Positions 37,401-50,875 of a stretch of 64,000 bases of DNA are shown here, piece after piece (positions within the stretch are counted from its first letter, which is position 1; every line of letters starts with the position of its first letter). The position numbers and the translations under genes are program-made. Source of the DNA: Microbotryum silenes-acaulis (taxonomy: Eukaryota; Basidiomycota; Microbotryomycetes; Microbotryales; Microbotryaceae). Location: positions 806,001-870,000 of the forward strand of contig QPFY01000008.1 of the NCBI GenBank assembly GCA_003665825.1. Direction: 5' to 3'. The notes under the pieces were generated by a model, which was not told where the DNA came from, searched no databases, and was given only the letters and a program-made list of their open reading frames with translations.

Positions 37401-37535
37401 CTTTTTTCAAGTACGGCATCACCAACAACGATCAGAACCCCTACAACTGCTAAGTCCCATACCCTGGACGAGCAGTCGCCCCCGCCGTCTGATCTCGAGT
37501 CGTCAGCCTCCTCCCCGTTGCCGAACTCATCCCCC

Positions 37536-40500
37536 ATGAACGCGTCACTGTCTTTCGTGACCTCCTTCACCGAGTCCGACGGCGAACGCGTTCTTCCCTC
37601 CTACCCTTTCTTCCAGCCATCTCGCCCTCGCCACCGTTCACCCCGGAATCGCCGACCGTTGAATCGCGAGCTCGCCATGGCCGATGAACGTGACACGTCG
37701 CGCGTCTTTGCCGGAGACAGCGTCAGCCCTCTCCGCGACGACGAGGCCGGGCGCCCAGAATCCTTTAAGTCCCCACCGCCAAAACTGGCCCATACCGCCG
37801 CCGCTCTGATGTCGCTCGAAGCTCGCCTCGAAGAATCCGAAGCTCGACGCCTCGACTCCGATCATCGAGTTCAGCACTTGGAGAAATTGGTAGAGCGCCT
37901 TTTGAAGAACTCCACTGAACCGGTTGCGGCGCGGGCTGGCTTGACTGAACCAGCCGCAGCTCGGGCCGGGGAGTTCACGCCGGTGAGATCGGTCCCCCTG
38001 GACGTCCCTCCGCACCAATTTTCGGGACGCTCCAACACTACCGCTGACCCCCTTGCTCGTGCCCCTGGGGGGGAATCTCACAGCGAAATCAGGGACGGCC
38101 CTTCCCCGGCGGTGATTAGCTCTCGTTGGAGAGGGACATTGCCCGACCAGGAAGGGTTATGGACCGGGGATCACCCGGAAAGGTTGGTGACTTTCACTGC
38201 ATTCGGGAACTCGTACCTCTCACTTTTGTGCGACATCGCAATCGACGAACTGTTCACCACCGACCGCGTCGTCCAGCTCGTGGCCACCCTATTCGCTCGT
38301 ACGACGTCTCGCCAGCGCCGCCAGTCCCCTCACAATTGGGCCGTCGACGAGTTGAGGGACGCGATCCGGGGCAGGCGCCCTCACTGCTGGACGTCGCTCA
38401 TGACGGCAGTGGGACGTCGTTGGCCGGACCCTGGGTTCGCCGACCGGGTGGCCGAAGAATTCTATGGGTGCCGCCAATCCTCATCTCGGGCGTACGACCA
38501 TGTCGGCGAATGGCGCGCGCGCTACCGCACGTTCATGCACGACAACCCGAGCTTCGGTCTCCCGGCACTTCAGCTCGCCACGGCGTTCTACCAATCCTTG
38601 AACGACGTAGCCAAGCGTGAAGTCCGCGCAGGTATGTTACGCGAACATCGTGACAACTCCTTGGTGATCACAGGGAGGTTCGGTCGGACGGTCCCGTCCC
38701 TCGACGAAATCACCGAATGGGCCGCCATCGCCAACGAGATTTCGACACCGACGCCGGCTGCCACCCCTTCGACTCGCACCGCAACCTTTGGAGCGATTTC
38801 GCATGCTCCACGCACCACCCCACCCACAACAAACAACGACCAGCGCTCGCAGATCCGCCGAGCTCGATGGGTCGACCGCGCCACCAAATGGCAACAGTTG
38901 CATTTGTGGAAGGATCGACCAACGTGGTTCTCGCCCGCACCAGGAGGAGTACCTACAAGTATGGCCTGTTTCAATTGTGGCCAAGGCGGTCACTTCTCAC
39001 AGCACTGTACCTCCGAGCGTCAATCTCCCGCAGTCGTCCAGCTATCCGCGATTGCCGTGGCCAACTTCGACGAGGAGGAATGGTCTTCGGGCTCAGAAGG
39101 TGCCGAGGACCCCCAGGTGAGATCTTCCCTTCCACTTGAGCCTGATCAGACTCGACCGTTGAGTTCCGATTCCGCCTCAGTGACGCACCCTTTTTGGCCC
39201 TCCGCAGACCCTGTTGGACGAGTGAAAGATGTCGCTTCTTCTTCGCTGGAAGTTGAGGTTACATCGAGTAGTTCACAGCCGACCGCCTCGGCAAATGATG
39301 CAGATTCACTTCGTTTCGACGACAGCCTGACTGACTCCGCGCTTGACGCGGTGGAAGATGTCTTGTCTTACGCTGATGCCGAGTCGCGCTTGCGTCGTTA
39401 TTGGGGGCCGGAAGTGGTGTCGTCTCGCAAGGCGGAAAGGACTGCTTCGGTGAGCTCTTTCCAGATTCCTGTGCCGTCGGGTGTGTCTCTCTTGGCGTCC
39501 GCCGCACCCCTGCTCGACATCGACGAACCCGACCGACCTGTCAAGCCCGCCATTGTGCGCGCCCGTAACGTCATCGCTTGGACGTTGCCTTCTGGGAGGG
39601 TCCTGCGTTGTTTGATCGATTCTGGGTCAGAGATCGACTTGGTGGACCAGGAGGTGGTGCGAGCCGACCCGAGCTTCGCAACGGCCCGGTTGACCGCGCC
39701 GTTGCACTTGCGCCTCGGCACCAAGGATACGTCCGACCGATGTGCTGTGTTCGCCACCGCCCCTTTTCTGTCGGGCGCCCTCGACCTCGGTTCGCGAGCG
39801 TTCTTTATCTTCCGGGTGACTGGGTACGATGCCATCTTGGGGCTGCCCTTTCTTAAGGATACAGGCATGCTCGTTGGCTGGGGCGCCTTCACGGTCGCGC
39901 ACCCAGGCCCTTCGCAACCCGTCGCCCTGGGCACTCATGAGTGGGATCGCGCAGTCACGGTGGCGCCCATCTTTGCCGGTTCCGCCATCGGTTACAATCA
40001 CCCGGGGTTGCTTCCCGACGACGAGATTATTGGCCTCGAGCCGCACAACCCACTGCTGGATGTCGTCGATGACCCGGCGCTCGAGGATTTGTCCGAGTCC
40101 GAAGCACGAACACGATTAGCTGCCTTACTCGAGAAATACTTTGATGTGTTCGTAGATTCGCTCCCCATGGACCGACTCCCGCCGTACCGACCCGTAAATC
40201 ACGAAATCCCTCTGATCGACCCAAACGAGAAGGTCAAGCCCAAGGTGTACCCCCTCGCCGACAAATATCGAAGCCAATGGGCGGAGCACTCAGCTAAGTA
40301 CACTCGCGGTCGCTTCTGGGTTTCGGGTCCGATCGATTCGGCAGCCCCGGTCTTTGCCATTCCGAAAAAGAACTCGCAGACCGCTCGTTTCGTCATCGAC
40401 CTCCGGGCTCGCAACAGCAACACCGCGAAGCGATTCTCGCCCATCCCCGACATGACCAGTGTGCGCTATGAAGTCGCCCGCTCGCGTTACCGGTCCAAGT

Positions 40501-41069
40501 TCGATGTGGCCGCAGCCTTTGAGCAGGTGCGGGTCATACCCGAGCACGTCGATCGCACCGGCTTTGCCACGGTCACGGGCACGTACACGTCGCGGGTCAT
40601 GCAGTTTGGCGACACCAATGCGCCCAACACCCTGAATCTGTTAACGTCAGCGATGTTCCAGCCATGCCTTTCGTTCACCAAGATCTTTTTCGACGATGTT
40701 CACGTCCACTCCGATACTCGTCGAGCGCACTTGAGACACATCGAGATCTTGCTGATGACATTGCGACACTACCGATTCTACTTAGGATCCAACAAATCCG
40801 AGTGGTTCTCCAAGTCGTTGGATTCGTTGGGTGCCATCATCTCCGACAACGGCATCGAGGTCGACCCCGCCAAGTGGGAGCGTATCCGACAGTGGCCGAT
40901 TCCGTGCAACAAGTGCGACATCCAGCGTTTCCTCGGCACCGTCAATTGGATGCAAGATCACCTATCACACCTCTCGACGATTTTGGAGCCGATCACCGCG
41001 TTGTTGGCGCAATCGACTTCGTGGCGTTGGAACGACCGCGAACAGCAGGCCTTCAACACCGTCAAGTCC
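37536..41069 (+). pseudogene. E1 Gag-protease-RT (gypsy)
   Basis: The frame is open from inside the LTR; the first ATG after the LTR is 37536 (MNASLSFVTS), a second is MADERDTSRVF near 37678, and the true start is uncertain. Gag has a helical N-terminal part, a capsid-like region (about 38160-38720) and one zinc knuckle, CFNCGQGGHFSQHC, near residue 478. Protease has LIDSGSEIDLVDQ near 690. RT has FVIDLRARNSNT, SKFDVAAAFEQV, and FFDDVHVHS as the catalytic box (F-x-D-D). The connection region (FLGTVNWMQDHL) runs to FNTVKS, where D1 enters. The RT portion itself shows no stop. Interrupted, so scored as a pseudogene. Confidence 0.9.
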
Positions 41070-41359
41070 TGTGAGGAATCCACTCTCCACTCGGGTCAGG
41101 ACTTAGGCGCGCGGAGCGAGCCGGGCGCATCGGCCCAGGACTTAGGCGCGCGCAGCGAGCCTGGCACATTGGCTCAGCCCCGAGGCTCGCTGGCTGAGGA
41201 CTTGGAGCGCGTGGCTCCCTTACTGTTAGATTCCTATTCATCACTCTTGGCTATAACTACATCGCTGACGTAGTAGAGTTGATCGAATAGGTATGTTGAA
41301 ATGAGATTGATCACTCTTGGCTATAACTACATCGCTGACGTAGTAGAGTTGATCGAATA
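41070..41359 (+). repeat. 5' LTR of D1
   Basis: 290 bp, TGTGAGGAATCC...GATCGAATA. The 49-bp unit lies at 41241-41289 and 41311-41359. Confidence 0.93.
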
Positions 41360-41360
41360 G
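41291..41360 (+). other. Intron-like segment at end of D1 5' LTR
   Basis: GATCGAATAG is followed by GTATGT, the second 49-bp unit, a CTGAC branch-like motif at 41334 and a final GAATAG whose last G is the first base of the primer-binding site. A 70-nt intron removed here would rejoin unit end to leader without net change. Present in all D LTRs. Confidence 0.4.
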
Positions 41361-41452
41361 GTTATAAGCCCACGAGCCACCAGCCCCGCCACTTGCAATT
41401 TTTCCCTCGAGCCCAGCCACTCGAGCCGCCCAGCCCATCGCACCATCGCAGC

Positions 41453-44400
41453 ATGGACAGCTCCCCCGCCCCGCCTTCGCCCCCCAGGGACATCAGCTCC
41501 CCTGACCCTTCGATCAGCGTGCAAATCGCCACGCTACAGGCACAGCTTGCCGCTCTACAGGCCTCACAGCCCCCTGCCGCCGCCGCCGCCACCCCGCCCG
41601 TCACTGCCACGCAGGCAAACACCGCCACCGCATCAAAAGTCGTGTTCCCCAAGCACGCTCGCCTTGACGGCCCTAAGTCGTTTACAAACTGGTTACGTCA
41701 ACTCCGTCTCGCGCTTCCAAATCAAGCCCGTGGTTACGTTCTTGACGGTGTCATTCCCCCGACGTGGACGGCCGACCAGCTTGCCGCCCGTGACGACGCC
41801 GCGCGTGAAATCATCGTTGGCTCGATCGACTCAGCCGACGTCTCAGCCACCCTCGACACCATCCCCAGCGACGACCTGTCGGCACCACGCATCTTCGCCG
41901 CACTCAAGGCTCGTTTCGCACCGGACGACGCCACTCGCACCCTCGAGTTGTTCGCCCGCCTTTGGGACTTCAGGAAGATGCCTGCCTCCGTCGAGGCGTA
42001 CGACACGTGGCTCCGTGAATACATGTCGATTGCGCAGGAAATCCGCGACGCCAAAACCTCGCTCAACGACGTGCTCGCCACTCACGTGCTCGCCATGGTC
42101 CCACCCTGCCTCGACAGCTTCCGACTCACGTTCACGGACGAGCAGCGCAACCAACGCGACCTCCCGGAACTCACGACACTGACGGATCGCATTCGCATCC
42201 AGCTTCGCTCGGCGGGACTCTCGTCATCGCACTCGGCCATGCTCGCCACCGCCTCCCCTTGTCCCGCCTGCCGCGCCCCCGGCCACCGTCTGCGCGACTG
42301 CACCTCACGGGCGACACACCCACCCGCCGGCCCCTGCCGCCGCTGCCACAAGAAAGGTCACTGGGCCCTCGACTGCAAGCACCGGGGCGAACAGAAACAC
42401 ACCGGCGACGACAACCAGGACGACATGTCTCTCCCCGCCGCTCAACAGCCTAACGTCGGCTATTTCGCCTCCTGCCTGTTCGCTCGCCGGCAACTCCCAA
42501 CGGACGCCACGGCACACATGGTCGCCGATCGCTCTCTATTCACGGCTTATCGCCAGACGGCGCACACCAAGATCGGCGGCATCGCCGGCGGTATCACGGC
42601 CATTGGTATGGGGGACGTAGCGTTCGTTGCCAAGACCGGACATCCGATCACGCTGCGTGGCGTTCTGCACACGCCGGGCCTCCACGTCAACCTCCTCTCT
42701 GTCTCTCGCCTCTGCGACACCGACCGCGTTCGACTCGCCTTCACCAGCGACGGCATCGACATCGCCAAGGACGGCCAGGCCATTGCTCACGGTACCAGGG
42801 TTAACGACGGTCTCTACCTTTTGGACGCGGATCACACCAAGTGTCAGCAGCTTGCCCTTCTCTCGCGTTCTGAGTCTACCGTGCCCCTGCTTACCCTTCA
42901 CCGCTGCCTCGGCCATCTTGCCCCATCCTCTATACAGAAGATGATCGCCGCAGGTTTGCTGGACGGGTTTGGGGCCGGGTACAGTGAGAAAGACGTAGAG
43001 GAGTTTGTTTGCAATGCTTGCCTTGGTTCCAAAGGCCACCGTCTTCCTTTTCCCGACTCTGAGTCGCATTCCCCCGAGAGACTTGGCCTCGTGCACAGCG
43101 ATGTCCTTTCGTTCCCCACTCCGTCCTTGACCGGGAAGCGCTACCTAGTCACATTTCTTGACGACCACTCTCGCAAACTCTGGGCATACGCGATCGATCA
43201 CAAAAGCGACGTCTTCCCGACCTTCCAGACTTGGCTCGCCGAAGTGGAGTTAGAGACGAACGCGCGTTTAAAAACCCTTCGCACCGACAACGGCGGGGAG
43301 TACCGATCGAACGCATTCACGGAGTTCTGCAAGTCCAGGGGCATTCGTCGTCAATACTCTATTCCCTACACACCTCAGCAAAACGGTCGTGCCGAACGTG
43401 TCAATCTCTCCATTGTCGAGGGCATCCTCGCCCTCCTTGCTGACTCCCATCTGCCGGCCACCTTTTGGGATGAAGCGGCTGCGTACTTCGTTTATTGCAA
43501 AAACAGGTGCTCACACTCAGCTTTGGCCAAACAGACTCCAGAATCCGTTTGGAACGGCCAACGCACCACCACCACCGCCCTCCACCCGTTCGGCTGCGCG
43601 GCCTGGCTCACGGTCGCGCCGGACCTTCGCAGCAAGCTCGACCCCAAGGCCGCGCGCGTGATCTTCACCGGTTACGACCTCGCCTCCAAGGCTTTCCGTT
43701 TCTTCGACCATTCTACCAACAAGGTTGTGATTGGCCGAAATGCCACCTTCCTCGACGACGACTTCCCCGGCCTCCCAATCAACACGCCCGTCGATGCGGA
43801 CAACACCGAACGCCAGTTCGTCATTCCCACCGACACGCCCGCCCCCGCCGTCAAGACGAGGACCCCACTAGTAAGGTCGGCGCACATGGACGTCTCATCC
43901 TCTCTTGATGATTCTGCCATGAGCGCCGTTGACGTGGCCCCAGGGTACACTGGCGGATCCTTACTTAATTCTACAGATATCAGCCCCTCGCCGTCCCCGT
44001 CGCTTGTCCCGCTTTCGTCGTCCGCCACGTCCTCGGCCGGAGGACCGTCCCTCGATGACTCGGACGACCCGCTTGACCTCCTCAACTCCAACACCGCGGT
44101 TCGCCTCAACCTGATGGACGTACATCGATCCGACGACGACACCCTGGTGACGCCCGCACCCGCCATTGCCCCCGCTGAACAGCCCTCCGATGACGACTCC
44201 CCTGATGAGATCGATTTCCTCTCTCGCCACCACCGCGCCTTCATCGCCACAGACGACGACGACCCCACCCTCGACGCCATCGAGCCCGTCAAGTCGATTA
44301 CTAGCGATCCTCAGACCTGGCGCGAAGCAATGTCCAGCGACGAGCACGACATCTGGGCTCAGGCTGCCGCCGCCGAGTTCACCGCCATGCGCGACGACTT

Positions 44401-46111
44401 CAAGGTGTTCACCATCGAGCCTCGATCCTCCGTACCGCCGGGCGCCACTATCGTCACCTCCAAGTTCGTCTGGAAGACCAAACGCGACGCACGTGGCGAA
44501 GTCACGGGGCACAAGGCACGCCTTGTAGCGCAAGGTAACCGCCAACGCGACGGCATCGATTTCTCGGAGACTTTCGCACCCGTCGCCCGTTTCTCCTCCA
44601 TTCGCTGCCTCCTTGCCCTCGCCGCTGCCAACGGTTACCACGTTCATCAGGCCGACATCGACAAGGCTTACCTCCACGGCGAGCTCGATCACGATATCTG
44701 GATGACGACGCCACGAGGTTTCGACTTCCCGAGCGATAAGATTCTCCGCCTGCGGCGCTCAATCTACGGTCTCAAGCAGGCCGGTCGCATCTGGAATCGC
44801 CACATTGACACATCACTCAGGAGTCTCGGGTACAAGGCAACGGGCACTGATCACTGCATTTACTCTCACATTGATGATCAGCAATGGCCCCATTATATCG
44901 CCTTGTATGTCGACGATCTCCTCATTGTCAGCCCCGCCCTCGACGAGATCGAACGCGTCATCTCCGGCCTCGAACAGCGATACGGCGTCAAACGACTCGG
45001 CCCCGCGGAATACATCCTCGGCATCCAAATCCGCCGCCTGGACGACGGCTCCATTGCCCTATCCCAGGAACGCTACATCATGGACGTGCTCGCCCGGTTT
45101 CACTTCGACACCACGACACGCGGCGCTACGGTGCCAATGACGCCCGGCCTCTCGCTCACGGCAGTTCCGGGTCAGGGAACGGAGCGCATTCGATCGTGGT
45201 ACCTACAAGCCATTGGCTCCCTCCTGTACATTTCCCTTGGCACTCGACCCGACATTGCCTTCGCCGTCTCGTACTTGTCCCGGTTCGCCAACAACCCTGG
45301 CCGCCGTCATTGGATTGCCGTCAAACACGTCCTTCGCTACCTTCGCGCCACGTACCGCGATGAGTTACTCTACGCCCGCGGTCCAGCCAAAGTTACGGGT
45401 GTGGTTGGTTATTCCGATGCGAACTGGGGTGCCTGCGTCGACACGTCCATCTCCACAATGGGCTTCGTCTTTTACTTGGCCGGCTCCGCCGTCTCTTGGT
45501 CATCGAAGCGTCAGACTCGGGTGGCGGATTCCACCACTGATGCCGAATACCTCGCCTTGTCGCACGCTGGTAAGGAAGCGATTTACCTTACGCAACTCCT
45601 CTCCGAGCTCCACGTTCGCCCGATCGATGCAGCTCACATCTTCACCGACAACGAGGCCGCGGCCGCCGTCCCTCACGACCCCGTTCGCACCTCCGGCACT
45701 CGACACATACGCCTCCGCGAGCATTTTGTCCGCGACATGGTCAACCGAGGCGATATCTCCCTCTCACACGTTGGCACAGCGGACATGGTTGCGGACCTAT
45801 TCACCAAAGCGCTGGGTCCCAAGATTTTTGGTATACATTGCTATGCTCTAGGCCTCCGGACGCGGCACCCACGGCTCAAGTCTACCTCGCGTTCGCGTGG
45901 GGGGGGGTGTGAGGAATCCACTCTCCACTCGGGTCAGGACTTAGGCGCGCGGAGCGAGCCGGGCGCATCGGCCCAGGACTTAGGCGCGCGCAGCGAGCCT
46001 GGCACATTGGCTCAGCCCCGAGGCTCGCTGGCTGAGGACTTGGAGCGCGCGGCTCCCTTACTGTTAGATTCCTATTCATCACTCTTGGCTATAACTACAT
46101 CGCTGACGTAG
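41453..46111 (+). CDS. D1 Gag-Pol polyprotein lacking the protease active site
   Basis: 1552 residues from ATG 41453. Same layout as D2: two zinc knuckles ([28 protein letters not shown]), integrase, linker with the 106-nt block, RT (YVDDLLI) and RNase H. Where D2 reads [16 protein letters not shown]1 reads PTDATAHM: 21 bases are gone, in frame, and with them the catalytic Asp-Ser-Gly. A short GCC repeat flanks the deletion. All other catalytic motifs are intact, so D1 could only be processed by another copy's protease. RNase H has one changed residue, PHDPVR for AHDPVR. The frame reads through the 3' LTR to 46111. Confidence 0.93.
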   Translation: MDSSPAPPSPPRDISSPDPSISVQIATLQAQLAALQASQPPAAAAATPPVTATQANTATASKVVFPKHARLDGPKSFTNWLRQLRLALPNQARGYVLDGVIPPTWTADQLAARDDAAREIIVGSIDSADVSATLDTIPSDDLSAPRIFAALKARFAPDDATRTLELFARLWDFRKMPASVEAYDTWLREYMSIAQEIRDAKTSLNDVLATHVLAMVPPCLDSFRLTFTDEQRNQRDLPELTTLTDRIRIQLRSAGLSSSHSAMLATASPCPACRAPGHRLRDCTSRATHPPAGPCRRCHKKGHWALDCKHRGEQKHTGDDNQDDMSLPAAQQPNVGYFASCLFARRQLPTDATAHMVADRSLFTAYRQTAHTKIGGIAGGITAIGMGDVAFVAKTGHPITLRGVLHTPGLHVNLLSVSRLCDTDRVRLAFTSDGIDIAKDGQAIAHGTRVNDGLYLLDADHTKCQQLALLSRSESTVPLLTLHRCLGHLAPSSIQKMIAAGLLDGFGAGYSEKDVEEFVCNACLGSKGHRLPFPDSESHSPERLGLVHSDVLSFPTPSLTGKRYLVTFLDDHSRKLWAYAIDHKSDVFPTFQTWLAEVELETNARLKTLRTDNGGEYRSNAFTEFCKSRGIRRQYSIPYTPQQNGRAERVNLSIVEGILALLADSHLPATFWDEAAAYFVYCKNRCSHSALAKQTPESVWNGQRTTTTALHPFGCAAWLTVAPDLRSKLDPKAARVIFTGYDLASKAFRFFDHSTNKVVIGRNATFLDDDFPGLPINTPVDADNTERQFVIPTDTPAPAVKTRTPLVRSAHMDVSSSLDDSAMSAVDVAPGYTGGSLLNSTDISPSPSPSLVPLSSSATSSAGGPSLDDSDDPLDLLNSNTAVRLNLMDVHRSDDDTLVTPAPAIAPAEQPSDDDSPDEIDFLSRHHRAFIATDDDDPTLDAIEPVKSITSDPQTWREAMSSDEHDIWAQAAAAEFTAMRDDFKVFTIEPRSSVPPGATIVTSKFVWKTKRDARGEVTGHKARLVAQGNRQRDGIDFSETFAPVARFSSIRCLLALAAANGYHVHQADIDKAYLHGELDHDIWMTTPRGFDFPSDKILRLRRSIYGLKQAGRIWNRHIDTSLRSLGYKATGTDHCIYSHIDDQQWPHYIALYVDDLLIVSPALDEIERVISGLEQRYGVKRLGPAEYILGIQIRRLDDGSIALSQERYIMDVLARFHFDTTTRGATVPMTPGLSLTAVPGQGTERIRSWYLQAIGSLLYISLGTRPDIAFAVSYLSRFANNPGRRHWIAVKHVLRYLRATYRDELLYARGPAKVTGVVGYSDANWGACVDTSISTMGFVFYLAGSAVSWSSKRQTRVADSTTDAEYLALSHAGKEAIYLTQLLSELHVRPIDAAHIFTDNEAAAAVPHDPVRTSGTRHIRLREHFVRDMVNRGDISLSHVGTADMVADLFTKALGPKIFGIHCYALGLRTRHPRLKSTSRSRGGGCEESTLHSGQDLGARSEPGASAQDLGARSEPGTLAQPRGSLAEDLERAAPLLLDSYSSLLAITTSLT
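43871..43976 (+). other. Conserved intron-like block, D1 copy
   Basis: 106 nt, GTAAGGTCGGCG to TTAATTCTACAG. Confidence 0.5.
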
Positions 46112-46197
46112 TAGAGTTGATCGAATAGGTATGTTGAAATGAGATTGATCACTCTTGGCTATAACTACATCGCTGACGTAGTAGAGTTGATCGAATA
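45908..46197 (+). repeat. 3' LTR of D1
   Basis: 290 bp; the polyprotein frame runs through nearly all of it. Confidence 0.93.
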
Positions 46198-46202
46198 AGT
46201 CC

Positions 46203-47573
46203 CTCGTCCCAGCAACGCTGCGACCGATCGACGGCGCTAAGGTCACCTCCGGCGAGCACAAGATCTACCTGTTCACCGATGCCAGTCGTGTTGGCATTGG
46301 TGCTTGCCTGGCCTCGGGGCCCACTCGTTCGCAGGCCGTCCCTACTCGATTCTTTTCCGCTAAGTTCAACGGTGCTCAGCTCAACTATCACGTAACTGAT
46401 AAGGAGTTCCTAGCCGTCGTTTCGGCGTGTCGGGCGTTCGAGCAGCACTTGATCGGCTACCCCTTTGTCATCGTCACCGACCATCAAGCCCTTTGCACGA
46501 TCAAAACGCAGAAGTTACGCCAAACGCCTCGGCACATCCGCATGTGTCTCGAACTCAGCCGTTTCGACTTTGAGTTTGAATTCATCGCCGGCAGGAACAA
46601 CTCCCTTGCTGATTCGTTGTCGCGTTTGTGGGAGGTCAAGGAGGGATCGTACGAGGATCAGGTCAAGGAGAATGAGTTGGAGGACATGTTCTTTGATGGA
46701 GAACGCCACGGATTCACTACGCCCGGTGAGAGCCTCCCCGAGGAACGTCCTTACACCTCTCCATCTCCCGATCGGTTGCCTCCTGTTGATTTTGCCCTCG
46801 GGCCCCAACGCGACGATTGCGAGGCAGGCTCTCCCGGATACTACGCGCTCAAGGAGGAATCGCAAGACGAGGATGTGAATGGACGGGATTTGGGGAATTT
46901 GTTCTTGAAGGAAGAATGCCACGAGTTCACTACGCCCGGTGAGAGCCTCCTCGAGGAACGTCCTTACACCTCACCTTCGCACGATCGGTTGCCGGCTGTT
47001 GATTGTGCCTTCGGGCCCTGGGGACACGGTTACAATTCAGGCTCTCCCGGTTCCCATCGCCTCGCCGAGAACATAATGGACGCCGTCGACTTGTCTACCG
47101 GCCCCCTTCCTCCTCCCATCGCCGTCAATCGAGTTCACGCTATCGCTGCGGCCCCGGCCAACGACCCGCCCATTCCGGTTGATGCCGACGCTGATGAACT
47201 CGATTTGTTGGGAGTCGCTGCCGATGCAGTCAACGACGCACCTGTAGTCCATCGGCCGCCTGATCCACTGCCCCAACCCTTCCTCGACACCATCATCCGA
47301 GCATACGCCAACGATTCGCAAGCCCAGGTCATCATTACCGACCCGATATCATGGCCTATGTTTCGGATGACCGAGGAAGGGAGGATCTTGCGCGTACATC
47401 CAGATGAGTCTCTTTCCCTGTTTGTGCCTCGTGGTCTCGCTACCGGCGTCGTCGATTCCGACAAGGTCCCGTCGCTGCGCGAGCTCGTGCTTTCGGAGAT
47501 ACATCGGAGCGTCGGGCACGCGGGACATTGCATCACCTTGGCCGCCATACGTCCTTTGTATTGGTGGTCGTCC
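46203..47573 (+). pseudogene. E1 RNase H and integrase N-terminal part
   Basis: Continues the E1 frame exactly after the D1 target duplication. RNase H: YLFTDASRVGIGACLASG, SAKFNGAQLNYHVTDKEFLAVV, VTDHQALCTIK and the end ELSRFDFEFEFIAGRNNSLADSLSRL (typed here only as landmarks: TDAS, DKE, TDHQA, SLADSLSRL). Then a linker with an internal duplication: HGFTTPGESLPEERPYTSP at about 46708 and HEFTTPGESLLEERPYTSP at about 46921. The integrase zinc finger starts with EIHRSVGHAGH. Near 47573, between YWWS and HVCRSCEDC, the frame changes and the spacing is short, so a small deletion with frameshift splits the finger. Confidence 0.82.
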
Positions 47574-48793
47574 ATGTCTGCCGATCCTGCGAAGACTGTG
47601 CCCGCGGCAAGGCGTCCACTCAAGTTCCCTATGGCCGACTGCACCCAATGCCAATCCCCTCCGGTCCTTGGGAACAAGTGGCGATCGACTTCATGACAGG
47701 ACTGCCTCCGGTCGAGTTCGAAGGGATGATGGTCGCTCAAATCATGGTGGTCACTGACACTTGGGGAAAGATGGTTCACCTGATTCCCCTCCCAGCCGAT
47801 GCCGACTCTGAGCTCGTTGCCGACAAGTACTACGCCACTATCTTTCGACTGCATGGGACGCCTTCCGCCATCGTTTCCGACCGCGATCCCAAGTTCACCT
47901 CGCAGTTTTGGCGGGCATTGCAGGCAAAGGTTGGCGCCGTCTTGCGAATGTCAACTGCGGCACACCCCGAGACGGACGGATCGAGCGAGAACCGAATCAA
48001 GATGGTCACCCAAACCCTGCGCATCATGGTGTCGTCAAATCACGAGGCTTGGGCATCTCGTCTAGTTGAAGCTGAGTTCGCTCTTAACTCTTCTGTTGCT
48101 GTGTCCACGTCTTTGTCGGCTTTTGAGGCGACCTACGGCTACCTTCCTCGACAATGGCCCACCGATTCCTGGCCTGTTTCGGATGTCCCTCGTGCGGAAG
48201 CGTTTGCTCGGATCCGACAATTACGGAACCTCGATGTGACGGATGCGATCATTGGAGCACGCCTCGACCAGTCATATCAGGCCAACAAGCGTCGACGCCC
48301 GGATGACCCCGCCTTTCGGACCGGCAGTTACGTCTACCTTTCGACAAAGAATCTGGCAGTTCCTGAAGGGATGAAGTCGAAGTTGTTGCCGCGCTACATC
48401 GGCCCTTTCCGTATTCGAGCGGCAATTCCGGCAACATCCAGCTACGACCTCGAGCTCCCTCCAGCGATGTCGCGAGTGCACAATCGCTTCCATGCTCGAC
48501 TCCTTCGGCCTTACATTGAGAATGATGCTGAAAGGTTCCCTGGGCGTGACCCCGCAGTTCTTTTTGTCGAAGATGTAGCCGACGCGGCCGACAACTCTGC
48601 GATTCCGGAACGGATTGTTCGCGATCGGCGGAACGCTTGGGGCGCGCGTTCGTTCTTGGTTCGATGGGTAGGCCGTAACGACACCGACGATACTTGGATG
48701 TCAGAGCAGTCCCTTCGCCTGGACCATCCGTCCGTCCTCGACGCCTACTTTGCGCGCCTCGATCGCTCGAACCGCCGCCTCGCCGCACGGTAG
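47573..48793 (+). pseudogene. E1 integrase core and chromodomain
   Basis: After the frameshift the second half of the zinc finger (CRSCEDCARGKAS) leads into the integrase core: VAIDFMTGLPP (first Asp), IVSDRDPKFTSQFW (second Asp) and AAHPETDGSSENRIK (Glu). The C-terminal part contains the GPFRI/YDLELP region and then a chromodomain-like segment, IPERIVRDRRNAWG, SFLVRWVGRNDTDDTW and SLRLDHPSVL. Chromodomains in this position target chromovirus insertion to marked chromatin. TAG at 48791 lies next to the polypurine tract. Confidence 0.85.
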
Positions 48794-48814
48794 ACTTCCT
48801 TTTGGGGGGGACAG

Positions 48815-50875
<2,061 letters not shown>

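Larger units (their letters stand above)
41070..46197 (+). mobile_element. Family D copia element D1, complete but protease-defective
   Basis: 5128 bp with two 290-bp LTRs (one difference noticed, near 41215 versus 46050), target duplication AGTCC (41065-41069 and 46198-46202), primer-binding site and uninterrupted polyprotein. Inserted in E1 between RT and RNase H. Confidence 0.95.

Noticed and set aside
37263..37535. Upstream extension of the E1 frame into the LTR
   Set aside because: It has no ATG and most of it lies in the LTR; ATG 37536 or one shortly after is more plausible.
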